In this document: piece after piece, positions 11,460 through 23,627 of the stretch | Numbering within the stretch: the stretch's first letter is position 1 | How the letters are laid out: each line of letters begins with the position of its first letter | Assembly: GCF_000972845.2 (NCBI RefSeq) | Contig: NC_040015.1 | Span: 5,043,540-5,107,539, forward strand | Length of the DNA stretch: 64,000 nt | Direction: 5' to 3' | Source of the DNA: Larimichthys crocea | Taxonomy: Eukaryota; Chordata; Actinopteri; Sciaenidae | Program-made: the position numbers and the translations under genes | Notes under the pieces: generated by a model | What the model was told of the DNA's origin: nothing | The model's input: the letters and a program-made list of their open reading frames with translations, nothing else | Database searches by the model: none

Positions 11460-11720
11460 AGTATTCTCAGCTCCAGGACTGTGGGGGCGTGTCTACTGAA
11501 TGCACGTAGCCACGCCCACTTGGCGGAGCGGAATACAATATGCAAATGTTATGGTAATGATCACCGCGTGACGTCACTCAATCTCGTATTGGGACCGTAA
11601 TAAGCACAATATGGATGCTACATCTAGCAGTATTATTGGTATTATTCAGCATAGACATATATACATAGCCGCCGCATTGAGCACTGAATCGTATGTCGAC
11701 GTCGCCGCCATTTTGGATGT
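11460..11720. promoter_or_regulatory. Promoter-like CpG segment
   Basis: Clustered consensus sites are visible: an ATGCAAAT octamer (11540-11547), a palindromic CRE TGACGTCA (11569-11576), GC/KLF-like GGGGGCGTG and CCACGCCC boxes (11480-11520) and a YY1-like GCCGCCATTTT (11704-11714). The region is CpG-richer than its surroundings. A 64-codon frame (11611-11805, +) starts inside it, with no recognised domain. It may be a real cryptic promoter or the 5' part of an unrecognised element; activity is inference only. Confidence 0.35.
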
Positions 11721-11805
11721 GGCAAAGTGGAGCACAGCCCTTAAGTTGCAGAGTGGCAACACATGGAAAAAGCTGTGCAAGAGTATTCTTTACCAAGGTT
11801 TTTAA

Positions 11806-12100
11806 CTTGGAAACACACACAGACTGCAATTGTATAGCTGTATAGATATATATGTTCATCAATGTGCACCCCCCTCCGTGTGTATTTTTGATATATTCAC
11901 ACTGTTTATACTGCTATATCTACACTCTGAATAGCTTTTTATATTTGTCATATTTATACTGTTTATATTTGCTGTATTTTCTTTTAGATCTGTTTAAACT
12001 TGTATATCGGTCAATGAAGTGACGCAATTTTTTTTGTGTTCCTATGGTTTAGTTACATTTAAAAAGGTTAAAATTTGAAACTAAACTCACAAATTACTTG
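11806..12100. other. Gene-free AT-rich stretch
   Basis: Nothing recognised between the promoter-like segment and the solo LTR. Confidence 0.5.
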
Positions 12101-12750
12101 TGTTACGGCCGCCGCCGTTTCACCCCATTAGGTCTGTCTATATCCCACTAGGTAAATGCAGGTGTGCCGGGGCCGTTACCGGATTGGTTCCTGGAAGCCC
12201 AGAGGATTGGGATTGGTGTGACGCCCTCCGCATCCTCTCCCGGCCAGCCAATCCGCGTGTCCAATTGTCCTGGCCCAGGACATTTAAACTGCAGCCGCCT
12301 GAGCATCAGGGCGGCTTTGTGTGTGTGGTGTTTCAAAAGCTTGCCTCGTATTTTGTGTCTAAAGTTGGTGTCGGAAGTTTTGGGATTGGGCAGGGTTTAG
12401 TTTTGATTTAAACACTGATACCTCATGAAGAGATTTTCTGTTAGTTTCACTAGTCTAAGGGGTGCTGTTTTGATGTGTTTTGTTATCGATAATAGTAGGT
12501 TAAATAGTGAGGTTTTTGTTTATGCTTTTCTTCTGTGATTTAGTGAGATATAGGCTCTGTTAGAGTTCTCTTTTTGTTATATTTGTTTGTTATTTTAAAC
12601 AGCACTGGTGTGCCCTTTTGTTCCCTTTTCCCTCACCTCCTTTTGTTAAATTAAGAAAAATAAACGGACAAGCCTAGAGCAAGTGTCATTTTCCCTTTAT
12701 TTCTTATCTCTTTCAATGTTACGGCTCACCTACCGAGCCGGGTCGTAACA
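12101..12750 (+). mobile_element. Probable solo LTR
   Basis: A 650-bp block that begins TGTTACGG and ends GTCGTAACA (TG...CA rule). It has a GC-rich first half, a TATA-like CATTTAAACTG near 12280 and an AATAAA (12657 region) in the same orientation, the order of an LTR promoter and polyadenylation signal. No 5-bp target duplication is visible (ACTTG against TAAAA), and no coding part adjoins, so LTR-LTR recombination followed by decay is inferred. Confidence 0.6.
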
Positions 12751-13080
12751 TAAAATACATTCTCTTTTTGAAGACCTCATCTAAAATTTCTGGATTTGAT
12801 CAATTTTGAGAGAATACTCAGGGGATAATGGTAAAAATGTCAATGTGGTGTAACCATAAAAACTTTGTACCAAAAACTTTAACATGCTCAAAAAAAAAGG
12901 TGAAATTCCCAATAAAACACATTATCTACTAGTTTGGCATAATTCTACGTTTGTGCTGTTTAACAATAAATAAAATAAATGGACTGAATGAACTGTGTCT
13001 GTTAAGTCAACTTCCTAAATTGTCATGGCAATTTAACTGACATTTGAGGAGCCATTTTGTTCATTTGTGTAAGAAGAGTG
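12751..13080. other. Unassigned AT-rich DNA
   Basis: No coding or repeat family recognised. The 5' end of the next LINE lies somewhere around 13070-13090 and cannot be fixed exactly. Confidence 0.4.
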
Positions 13081-13283
13081 TTGTGTCGCGGACTAGGAGC
13101 AGCAGACATCGGGATAAAAACTGAGAGTAAAAGTTGATTTGAACAGAGTGCATTTAACACTGTCATTGGAGTGTATAAAGTAGGTGGGTAACTTACAGAG
13201 AGTAAATCGTGGGGGTATTGGCCGACGGCCTGTATAGGTCCGGTAGCGGTACCCTAGCACTGCTTTCTGTAGGTGGGTGTAAA

Positions 13284-14508
13284 ATGGAGGGAAAGGAGGT
13301 AGACGGAGACAGCTACAACAGTATGGAGATGAGTGAAGAGGACTATGAGGTTGATAAAGGGGGAAGTGAATGGGAGCAAGTGGGGAGAGGAGGAAGGAGT
13401 AGAAGGGCAAGTGGGAGAAAGAGAAAGAAGGAAGAAAGATAGTCTGTTAGGCACAGAGAGTGAGGGGCAGGGAGATGAGGCAAAGAGTGGGAAGAAGGGT
13501 TCACTTAATGTAGTGGTGAGATTTGAGGGAGAAGGGGGAGTAAAGAAAATGGATCCACTAAAAATCACAAAAATAATCAGAGCACAAGTAGGAGAAGTTA
13601 AGTATGCTAAAGTGTTAGGTGATGGGAACTTGCTAATTGGGTGTAACACAGAAACACAAGTAGAAAAAGCTCAGAAAATGGTGAATGTGGGAAAAATGAA
13701 GGTTACAAAAACAGTGAAAGTTGGAGAGAAGAGAAATGACGGATGTAAGGGAGTGATAACAGGGGTTCCCCTGGGTATCAGCGTAAAAGATCTAGTGGGA
13801 AATCTAAGAATGAGAAATACAGCAGTTAAAGATGCTAAAAGAATGACAAGAGGACCTGAGAAAAAAGAATCTGAAACAGTAGTGGTAGAGTTTGATGCAA
13901 GAGATATCCCAAGAGAACTTTATTTTGGATTTGTAAAATATAATGTGAGAGAATTTGTGCCAAAACCAATGAGGTGCTTCAAATGTCAGGAGTATGGACA
14001 TATTGCTAATCAATGCAAAGGGAAAAGAAGGTGTGCTAGGTGTGGAGGGGACCATGAATATGGGAAATGTGGGACGGGTGTGAGACCAAAATGCTGTAAT
14101 TGTGGAGGAGAACATAGTGTAGCATACTGGGGATGTGAGGCTATGAAGAGAGAAATAATGGTGCAACAGATAAAAGTAAATGAAAAAGTATCCTATGCTG
14201 AAGCTGCCAAGAGAGCGGGACCAGGGAAATTCAGTGGCAAGCAACAGAATAAAGAGAAACAAGTGATGTGTGAAGTGACAAGTATTGTACAAGAAGTTGA
14301 AAAGAAAATGTTGGAGGAGAAAAAGAGGTTGGTGACATTCATAGCAGGAGTCATTAATGCGACCGCAGATGTTAAATCTAAAACAGAAAGAATACAGATT
14401 ATAGTCAAAGCAGCAATACATCATCTGGATATGAGAGGGATAAGATGGGAAGAGGTAAGAGATGAGTTGAGTGTTCAGGCCAGTCAAGAAACATCATGTA
14501 TTGGGTAA
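13284..14508 (+). pseudogene. LINE ORF1 gag-like nucleic-acid-binding protein
   Basis: It would bind the element RNA as a ribonucleoprotein coat. The start is taken at Met 13284 (MEGKEVDGDSYNS), an acidic then basic leader. A single frameshift near 13420-13440 moves reading into the long frame that ends at 14508. That frame has a central RNA-recognition-like region and then three zinc knuckles around 13975-14135 (CFKCQEYGHIANQC, CARCGGDHEYGKC, CCNCGGEHSVAYWGC), followed by SYAEAAKRAG and a helical tail. Except for the frameshift the frame is intact. ORF1 overlaps the ORF2 start by 13 bp. Confidence 0.85.
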
Positions 14509-15583
14509 TAGTATTAATGATAATCCTTCAGTGGAATGCAAGAAGCTTAATTGCTAATGGTCAGGAGTTTAAACAATTCATCTATAGTCAGCAGGAAAAA
14601 CCAGACATATTGTGCATCCAGGAATCCTGGTTAAAACCAAACTTAGATTTCATTATTAAAGGATATGTGGCAATCAGAAGAGACAGGAGAGAAGGGACAG
14701 GAGGTGGATGTATCACGTTTGTAAAAGAGGGCATTCCCTACAGGGTTATTGATATTGGAATTGAGATGGAGAGTATTATAATAGAAGTATGGATAGGAAA
14801 GAGGAAACTGGCAATAACAAATTTTCATAACCCATGCAGACAGTTGGACATTGTAAAATTGGAAGAAATAGAAGGTAAAAGCAACGGGAACACAGTGTGG
14901 TGTGGAGATTTTAATGCTCATAATACACTATGGGGGAGTGAGAGGAATGACCGCAATGGGGAGATAGTGGAGGAATTGTTGGATGGGAAGAATCTGGTTT
15001 GTGTGAATGATGGGAGAGGGACGAGGATAGATGTAAATACTGGGAAGGAGTCGGTTTTAGATCTGACAATAGTGACCAATGCATTAGCTCCAATATGTGA
15101 ATGGAATGTATACAAAAAAGGGACTATAGGAAGTGACCATTATCCTATATATAATAGAATAAATATAACAACAGTACAGGTCACGGAGAGAGTAGGGGGT
15201 AGATGGTTAGTAGATAAGCTAATTGGGATGAATTCATGAAGGAAGGGGAGAAAAATCTGTCTCAGATTAGTGATAATATGGAAGTGGAAATGATGGATAG
15301 GGAAATAAAGCAGGGGATCATATCAGCAGCAACCAGCTCTATTCCTAAAAGTACAGGCAGGAAGATGAATAAGGCAGTACCATGGTGGGATGAAAAATGT
15401 AAACAAGCAGTAAAGAACAGAAACAAAGAGTTTAAATTAGTTAAAAGATACCATAACTTTCAACACCTGATCCAATATAAGCAAGCACAGGCAATGGTAA
15501 GGAAAACAATTAGACAAGCAAAGAGGTCGTATTGGAGGAAGTTTTGTGGATCAATTGGGAGCACCACTACGATAGAAGTCTGA
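14496..15583 (+). pseudogene. LINE ORF2, APE endonuclease part only
   Basis: The endonuclease nicks target DNA to prime reverse transcription. ATG 14496 lies inside the end of ORF1 (ATGTATTGGGTAA overlap), suggesting coupled translation. Catalytic blocks are present: LQWNARSL, CIQESWL, WCGDFNAHN and GSDHYPIYN, with the Asn, Glu, Asp/Asn and Asp-His residues all kept. A one-base frameshift near 15225 leads into a second frame (15236-15583: PWWDEKCKQAVKNRN), the normal linker before the RT. The RT is absent because of the L1-A insertion. No typical regulatory site is seen. Confidence 0.85.
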
Positions 15584-15705
15584 GGGACTTCCGGTGCGCC
15601 TCCATCATGGCAGCAGCATAAAAATAGAGACTTTTTAACGCCCTATTCAGATGTCAATAAGCAACTGACATATAGAACAAATACAAATCAAAAAGGGCGA
15701 GGAGT

Positions 15706-16660
15706 ATGCCGAGAGGAAAAATAATATGAAGGTCTCAAAAACCCGAGTTAAGTGCTAGTAGAAGCAACGATCGAGTGAGATACCAGAATCAGCGAGTGTG
15801 AATCCAAACGAGAGTGAAGAGGCCCAGGCCACTCAAAACCTGGCAAGCCTGGAGATGATACTTTGTGAACTGCAAGATTTTCGTCGTGAAAACGCAGAGG
15901 ACATCAAAGTGGCAAATAACAGGATAGATGAAGCGGAGCGGCGGATAATGGAAGCGGAGGAGCGTTTGCAGTGTGTTGAAGATGCTACACTTGAACTCCT
16001 GGAGCTACAGAAACGGCTTGAGGACAGAGTGGTGGATCAGGAGGGACGCTCGAGGAGAGAAAATATCAGGATTCACGGGGTGAAGGAGGGAGCGGAGGAC
16101 AACGCCGGGTCGATGATTGATTTTATTGAAAAGCTTTTGAGAGAAAAGCTGGAGCTGCCTCCGTCACTTCACCTCCAGATCCAGAGAGCCCCCCGGGCGC
16201 TAGTATCACGCGCCCCTCTGGACTCCACCGAAATCCATCATGGTGAGATTCATGAGTTTCAGAAACAAAGAAGAGATCATAAAGATAGCATGGCAGAAAA
16301 GGGGCTTTGTATACGAGGGGAAGAAGGTGTTTCTGGATCATGACTACGCTCCGGAGGTACTGAGAAAGCGGAAGGAGTACACGGAGGCAAAGAAATTCTT
16401 AAGAGAAGAAAATATGCTTCCAAACTCCGTTCCCGGCGAAATTACGGGTGTTTTACGAGGGAGAAGTCTGCGTGTACAATACGGCTGCGGAGGCAACTAA
16501 GGACATGGCGATGAGAGGGCTACAGGTGACGGTGGTGAAACCAACGGAGAGCGGACCAGAAAGGGATCAAGCGCCTAACTTGGCAGGCCGGCCACTGGCA
16601 GAAAACTTGGGCGAAACCAGATGGACTTCGGATTTAAGGACAGGGTTTGAATAGTTTAAG
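15706..16660 (+). pseudogene. L1-A ORF1 (L1 ORF1p-like)
   Basis: An RNA-binding chaperone-type protein of L1 elements. An ATG with MPRGK lies at 15706 but stops soon after, so the N-terminus is broken. A coiled coil follows (about 15850-16040, rich in E/R heptads), then the RRM start RRENIRIHGVKEG (about 16051). A frameshift near 16230 moves on to the C-terminal domain (PEVLRKRKEYTEAKKF, 16240-16500), and a second shift leads to FYEGEVCVYNTAAEA (16448-16654). The order coiled coil, RRM and C-terminal domain matches L1 ORF1p. Non-functional. Confidence 0.82.
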
Positions 16661-17760
16661 TGTACTTGGATTATGTTTGGCACAAGAGCAAGGTGAGAAA
16701 TCGGCAATTTTATTTGAATTTATTATTATTATTATTATTTTTCCCCCTCTAAGTAAAGGGTGATTTTCTCTCCCAGACTTGAAAAGAAAACAAAAAAGTC
16801 AGGGAGGCTTTTATTTTTTTTATAGCTCTTTAGTTTCTTTCATTTTACGTCTGTTTTTTTTCCATTGAGCTGTTGGACACATGGACAATGTTGTCTTCAG
16901 CATAGAGGGCCCACTTCCCCTAGGCGGAAGGGCATATCCCTCAGAGCGGACTGGTCATCTGGACTCAGCTAGGGTCAAAACGCAGACCCCACACAAGGAA
17001 GTTTTCTTGTTAATCACTAGTTCAGTGATTGTTTCTGTGTTTGGATCTTTAATGTTTAGGGCAGTTTGCCAGTTGTGTAGCATAAGGGGTAAGCATAGGA
17101 GGGAGGAGCCGGAAAATCAGCGAATATGGCAACCCAGAAAAAATTATTAAAGATTGCATCATAATGTAAATGGGATACTCAACCCAATTAAAAAGGTCCA
17201 AGAGATTAGGTAAAATGAAGAAAGAAGGGGTGGGGGTGGCTCTGCTGCAGGAGACCCACCTGTCAGAGAGGGAGCATGAAAAGCTTAAAAGAAATGGATT
17301 TAATCAGGTATTTTCTTCGTTCTTATAGAACAGGTCATAGGAGAGGAGTAGCCATTATAATATCAGGGAAAATTATCTTTGAAAAACTTTCAGAAATATC
17401 AGATAAACAGGGAAGGTATATATTAATTAAGGGGAGATTAGAGGGCGAATTAGTCACTATACTAAATGTATATGCACCCCCAGGGTCAGACTGAATATTT
17501 TACAGGCAAATGTTTGACTTGATATCAGAGGGGGAAGGTAATTTGATTTGGGGAGGAGACCTAAATCTCAGACTAAACCCACAACTTGACTGTTCAGCAA
17601 GTGGGATACAGAAGTCTGTAACTGGCAAGAAGTTCAGAGGGCTACTGGCAGAGCTAGGAGTAATTGATGTATGGAGAGAATTAAATCCTAGAGGAAAAGA
17701 TTACATTTTTCTCATCACCTCATTCAACATATTCAAGGATAGATTTTTTTTTTTGTATCA

Positions 17761-20700
17761 AGGCAAGGCAAGTTTATTTGTATAGCACAATTCGTACACA
17801 AGGCAATTCATAGTGCTTTACAGTGGCAGGAAAACATTGACATTAAGACAAGCAATAGAAATAAAAAATTGAAAAGAGAAGAAAATTTCATTAAACACAT
17901 CAGAATGTCATTTAAAATCATTGAAACAGCAAATTTGAAAACAATTTAAAACATTAAGCGAATCACTGGATTATGATTAAAAATTCTTTGAAAGAGCTCA
18001 GCCATAAGTAGATGAAAAGAGAAAAGTTTTTAACCTGGATTTAAAAGTGCTCAGAGTTGGGGCTGATTTCAGTCCTGCTGGTAGTTTGTTCCAGTTGTGA
18101 GCAGCATAACTGCTAAATGCTGCTTTACCGTGTCTGGTTTGAACTCTGTGCTCCACTATCTGACCTGAGTCAGTAGATCTCAGAGCCCTACTGGGTCTAT
18201 ATTCTACTAACATGTCATTTATGTATTGTGGGCCTAAACCATTCAGTGATTTGTAAACTAGTAGCAGAACTTTAAAATCTATTCTGTGGCTAACTGGGAG
18301 CCAGTGTAAAGACTTAAGAACTGGGGTGATGTGTTCTGATCTCTTTGTTCTGGTCAGAACTCGAGCTGCTGCGTTCTGAATGAGCTGCAGCTGTTTGATA
18401 CTTTTTTGGGGGAGTCCAGTCAAAAGACCATTACAGTAGTCAAGTCTACTGGAGATGAAAGCATGGATCAGCTTCTCCTGATCTGTTTGGGACATAAAGC
18501 CCTTAACTCTGGATATGTTCTTAAGTTGGTAGAAGGCTGTTTTGGTGACTGATTTTATGTGACTGTTGAAGGTCAGATCTGAGTCTATCAACACACCAAG
18601 GTTTCGAACTTGGTCTTTAGTTTCTAGAGACAGTAACTCAAGGTGTTTACTGACAGCAATCCTCTTATCTTTATTGCCAAAAACAATGACCTCAGTTTTT
18701 TCTTGATTTAATTGAAGAAAATTTTGGTTCATCCAATTTTTGACTTTTGGCTCTAGACAGTTACACAATGACTCTATAGGACTGCAGTCATCTGGGGACA
18801 GCGCAAGATATATCTGTGTGTCATCTGCATAACTATGATAGTTGACATTAGAATTCTGCAGAATTTGACCCAAAGGCAGCATATATAGGCTGAACAAAAG
18901 GGGTCCAAGAACTGACCCCTGAGGAACCCCACATGTCATAGCCACTCGATCTGATTCATTATTTCCAATGGTCACAAAATAACTCCGTTCCTCCAAGTAG
19001 GACCTGAACCATTCTAGGACTGTTCCACGGAGTCCTGCCCATGTTTCCAAACTGTTAAGCAGTGTGCTGTGATCCACAGTGTCAAACGCAGCACTGAGAT
19101 CCAGCAGGACCAAAACTGATACTTTGCCTGAGTCAGTGTTCAACCTTATGTCATTTAACACTCTAATAAGAGCTGTTTCTGTACTGTGGTGAGCTCGAAA
19201 ACCTGATTGAAATTTGTCAAAAAGTCCACTGGAGTTCAAGAAATTACTGAGTTGATTAAAAACCAATTTCTCAACAATCTTGGCTATAAAAGGAAGATTT
19301 GACACAGGTCTGTAGTTGGTTAACTTGGAAATATCCAGCGTTCGCTTTTTTAAGAGTGGCTTGATGGCAGCTACTTTTAGGGGTTTAGGAAACGTGCCTG
19401 ATTGAAGTGAGCAATTTATTATTTGCTGCAGATCTGTTTGGACAGATTTTACAATAGCTTTAAAAAAAAGTCAGATGGCATTGTGTCAAGACAGCATGTC
19501 GATGATTTAAGATGCTGAACTGTTTCTTCTATGTTTTTTTGATCAACTGTATTAAATTCTGACATCACAGTTGATTCATTCCTAGGCGGTTTTAGGGATT
19601 GCGTCACTTTATCATTTTGTAGATTTGTGTTGATATTTAACCTTATAGATTTGATTTTTTCATCGAAAAAGTGAGCAAATTCACTGCATTTTTCTTTTGA
19701 AGAGAGTTCTGAAACTCTCTTTTGGGGGGGGTTGTAAGCTTATCAACTATAGCAAACAGAGTGCGGTGTTGTTGATGTTCTTATTAATAATATTAGAGAA
19801 GTGTTGCCGTCTAGCCTTGATTAACTCATGGTTGAAATTACTGAGACTTTGTTTGTAGAGGTCGTGGTGAATTTGGAGTTTAGTTTTTCTCCATTTACGC
19901 TCTGCTTTCCTGCATTCTGTTTTCAATGCCTTTACTGTCATAGTGTTCCTCCATGGTGATCTCTGTCTACTCAAGGTCATCTTAGTTTTAATAGGTGCAA
20001 CAGCATCCATGACATTTGAGATTTTCCAGTTGAAATTATCCATCAACTGTCTCTGCGCTCACAGTTGGTGACATTGCTATAGCCTCCATAAACGTAGCAC
20101 TAGTATTCTCGTTTATGTACCTTTTCCTAACAGACACAGAGGTTATCTGAATGTTTGGAATTATCTGTAAGTCAAAGAACACACAGAAATTATCAGAAAG
20201 AGCCAAGTCCTTAACAACAACAACAGAAGAAATGTCAACACCTTTAGAGATAACCAGATCTAGAGTGTGTCCCCGAGTGTGTGTGGGCCCTTTCACGTGT
20301 TGGACAAGGCCAAAGGTGTCAAGTAGAGAACAGAAGTCTTTGGCATTAGTATCCATGTTGTTGTCTGTGAATGTTAAAATCCCCAGTTACGATAAAAAAG
20401 TTGTAGTCAGTGCCGATAACTGACATCAGATCAGCAAACTCATCAATAAATTTTCCTGAGTACCTTGGTGGTCTATAAATGATTAGAAAAAGGACTTTTG
20501 GATCACCCTTCATTAAAAAACAGAGATATTCAAAAGAACTAAAATCACCAAATGTAATGTGCACTGAAATACTGATTTGAAAATGGCAGCAACACCCCCG
20601 CCCTTCTTGCCATTTCGACTCTTACTCATAAAACTGTAATTTGTTGGCGCTGCCTCATTAAGAATGGTAGCACAACTACATTCAGTCAGCCATGTTTCAC

Positions 20701-20922
20701 TAAGAAGTAAAAAGTCTAGATTATAGGTCATAATCATGTCATTTACTATCAGTGGTTTGTTGGCTAGTGATCTGATATTGAGTAGGGCTATCCTTGTGGG
20801 GATAACAGGAGACACTGGTAAGTTTCGTGGTTGACATGCTATACTCAAAAGATTGGCAGATTTAAATGAACACTTTATTTCTCATCAGTTTAACCACTTT
20901 TCTGTTACCTGTCATCACAGGG
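17761..20922 (-). mobile_element. L2-type LINE, antisense, inserted in L1-A
   Basis: Minus-strand element. The 3' end at 17761 begins with the AAGGCAAGGCAAGTTTATTTGTATAG-type tail common at fish L2-like 3' ends, and the 5' part ends at about 20922, where L1-A resumes with KDSYRIEKCEFG. It holds most of ORF2 but no ORF1, so it is 5'-truncated or lacks a first ORF. Target duplications are not clear (GTATCA against GATTCA). Confidence 0.88.
17998..20848 (-). pseudogene. L2 LINE ORF2: APE endonuclease plus reverse transcriptase
   Basis: Read from 20848 down. Endonuclease: IALLNIRSLANK, LLSETWLTE, VTGDFNIH and ALSDNFCVFFD, in frames 20513-20848, 20346-20564 and 20036-20356, joined by frameshifts. 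The usual SDH is SDN here, so a catalytic His is lost. Linker 19747-20046 (PWRNTMTVKALKTECRKAERKW). The RT is one open frame, 19305-17998, of 435 codons: LDLSAAFDTVDHS, GVPQGSVLGPLLF and YADDTQIYL (catalytic Asp pair intact), then HWLPVSHRIDFK and the end FLFSSTYG. The first RT block (TNYRPVSNLPF) straddles 19305-19330. The RT frame is unusually well preserved compared with L1-A around it. Confidence 0.92.
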
Positions 20923-23113
20923 ATTCAGAAGGACAGTTACAGGATTGAAAAATGTGAATTTGGAATAAGGGACCACAGTCCAGTGTTTATGACTTTAGCT
21001 ATGTCAAGAGAAACAAAAGCAACACTATGGAGGCTGAACATAAATGTTTTGAAAGAACAAATGGAGAAATATGTTAAAGAAATTCAGACATATGTAAGAG
21101 AGAATGATAATGGTGAGGTGTCTCCGTCCGTGCTGTGGGATGCGTGTAAAGCGGTAAATAGAGGGAAACTAATAGCTAAATCAGCAGATTTGAAAAGGCA
21201 AAAACAGGATAGACTTAACTAGAAACAGAGCTTAAGAAACTAGAACAAAAAAAAAATAAAGTAGATGAGAAAATAAACCTAGTAATCAAAAGGATTAAAA
21301 ACTAAAATAAATGACATCCTAGCACAGGAGATTTAAAAAAAAAAGCTGATGTACATGAAACAGAGGTATTATGAAGCAGGAAGTAAATCTACAAAGCTGC
21401 TGGCCTATATATTAAAAAAGCAAATGGCAATTAATAATATAAAATGAGGGGTTTATCTACTAATCTGACGAAATATAAGACAGAAGAGATACATAAAGGC
21501 TTTGAAATGTACTACAAAAATCTCTACTCTCAGCCAGACATAGATAATAAGAATCAGATAATCTCACTGTTAGACTAAATTTGCCAAGGGTAACTGACGA
21601 CCATAACTTAGTTTTGACCAAGGAAATCTCAACGGCACCAGGCATGGATGGATACACGTCTGAGTTTTACAAGATGCTTCGAGAACCATTGATCTCCCTG
21701 CTAAAAAAAATACATTTAACTGGGTGCTAAAAAAGGGAGAAATCCTGAACTCTTGGAGGGAAGCCTTCATTTCGATTATTCCAAAAGAAGGAAAAGACAA
21801 ATTGGAATGTTCTAATTATAGACCAGTGAGTGTTCTTAATCAAGATTACAGACTTTTTAACCACCATCCTAGCCCGACGTTTAGAAACAATTCTACTGGA
21901 TATAATTCATCAAGACCAGACTGGATTTATAAGACAGACAGACACAGGACAATATCCGGCACACATTACATGTAATGCAAAACATAAAAAAAAAAAAAAA
22001 AAAGAAGGATTAGAAGCAATAATAGTGGGATTAGATGCAGAAAAGGCATTTGATTCTGTCAGGTGGGATTTTCTGTATATGGTGCTGAAACAATTTGGTT
22101 TTCATTAAATATTTGTCAAAACTATTCAATCTTTGTATAATAAACCCACAGCTAGTATCAAGATCAATGGGAATCTCTCAAACTCTTTCATACTAGAACA
22201 TGGGTGTCATCAAGGCTGCTCAATTAGCCCTCTCCTCTTTGCAATTTATTTGGAACCTCTGAGCCAATGGATAAAACAAAATGAAGATAAGGTATAGAAA
22301 TAGAGGGGTATGAACAGAAAATAGCATTATTCACGGATGATTTATTAATATACCTAACGCAACCCAATGAATCTCTTCCGGCACTCGTGTCAACATTTGA
22401 GGACTTTGGCGTATTATAAGGCTATAAATTGAATGTGAAAAGACACAGGTCCTCACATTCAACTATGTTCCAGACCGAACCATTAGGTAACGTTTCAAAC
22501 TAAATTGGGATTCAAAATCCATGAAATATTTGGGGGTGAACCTACCTCAAGACTTAGGTCAACTGAAATCTATAAACTATGATTCATTAATTTCAAGAAT
22601 AAAATCAGATATTGTAAGATGGAACTTCAAATCAAAATGATCAAAATTAATGTTCTCCCAAGGTTATTGTATTTATTCCAAACTCTGCCAGTAAAAGTAA
22701 CGGATAAAGATTTTATAGAGTGGGACAGATTCATCTCTCGTTACATTTGGCAAGGAAAAAGACCACGGATAAGATATAGAACTCTTCAGCTTCCCAGAAT
22801 TAAAGGGGGACTAGCCTTGCCCTGTCTTAAGAGTTATTATCAGGCCACACAACTGAAAACTATGTGGACCCTGTATAATCCTGCCTACAGGGTGAGATGG
22901 AAAGACATTGAAGGCCACACATCCAATATTCCAATACAAGCTATAATAAATGATAAAAATAAAAAATCTGAGAAAACATCTTAATGAGGAGCTAAATCCA
23001 TGGTTGGGCTTATATCTTAATATTTGGTTTGAGATTATGTCAAAGAACAGCCTGACAGAGCAGAGTAGGTTATTGCGTTGGATTGCACATGATTCAGATT
23101 TTACACCTAATAC

Positions 23114-23534
23114 TGTCACGGCTGGAACAAAGGCTTGAACCCAAAAGCACGACACAGAGGCAGACAAGTTTAAGGGATAAGCAGTTAAGTATGTCTGAAG
23201 TACAGGGTCAAAACCAGGAGATCGGATAGGAAAACAAATCCGACGAGGAGCGGGCAGGAATCTAAAGTACAGGCAGGCAAGATGGGGTCAGAACGGGAAG
23301 ACTAATCAGGAATCACTGGAGAGCTTGGCAAAAATACAACAAGACAATCTGGCAGGGATGAAGGGGAAATGAACCAGTATATATGGGACTGATGAGCAAA
23401 TGGACTGCAGGTGAGGAGATGGGCGGGGAAAACCAGGTGAGGGAAATGAGCTGATTGCAAAGAGGAGTCTGAAATGACAGGAGAATTAGTAGACATGGAA
23501 CCAATAAAAACAAACTGAGTGTAACTATGTTACA
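23114..23534 (-). mobile_element. Solo LTR with 5-bp target duplication
   Basis: 421 bp, TGTCACGGC...TATGTTACA, flanked by the perfect repeat AATAC (23109-23113 and 23535-23539). The antisense strand shows a TATA-like motif near 23381, so the LTR is probably on minus. Removing it and one AATAC restores the L1-A frame. Similar LTR-like blocks are at 34035, 54405, 58625 and 60893. Confidence 0.82.
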
Positions 23535-23627
23535 AATACATTAGATGGGAGCTTCGGTAGATGGGGTGGGAGACCAACAATATTTTGGGAGCTTTTTAAG
23601 AAGAAGAAAATTAAAAGCTTTCAAGAT

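Larger units (their letters stand above)
13080..15583 (+). mobile_element. I/Nimb-type LINE, 5' two thirds, cut off by L1-A
   Basis: A non-LTR retrotransposon with a gag-like ORF1 and the endonuclease part of ORF2, read on +. The sequence stops abruptly at about 15583, where L1-A starts. The reverse transcriptase is not found before the assembly gap or beyond it. ORF1 with tandem CCHC knuckles plus an APE endonuclease places it in the I/Jockey group; Nimb is my best guess. Confidence 0.8.

Noticed and set aside
12148..12411. Overlapping Pro/Gly-rich frames
   Set aside because: GC-rich half of a solo LTR; noncoding.
13254..13649. 131-codon minus frame
   Set aside because: Antisense shadow of LINE ORF1; purine-rich coding strand gives Ser/Pro/Leu/Phe-rich antisense.
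13804..14487. 227-codon minus frame
   Set aside because: Antisense shadow of the zinc-knuckle ORF1.
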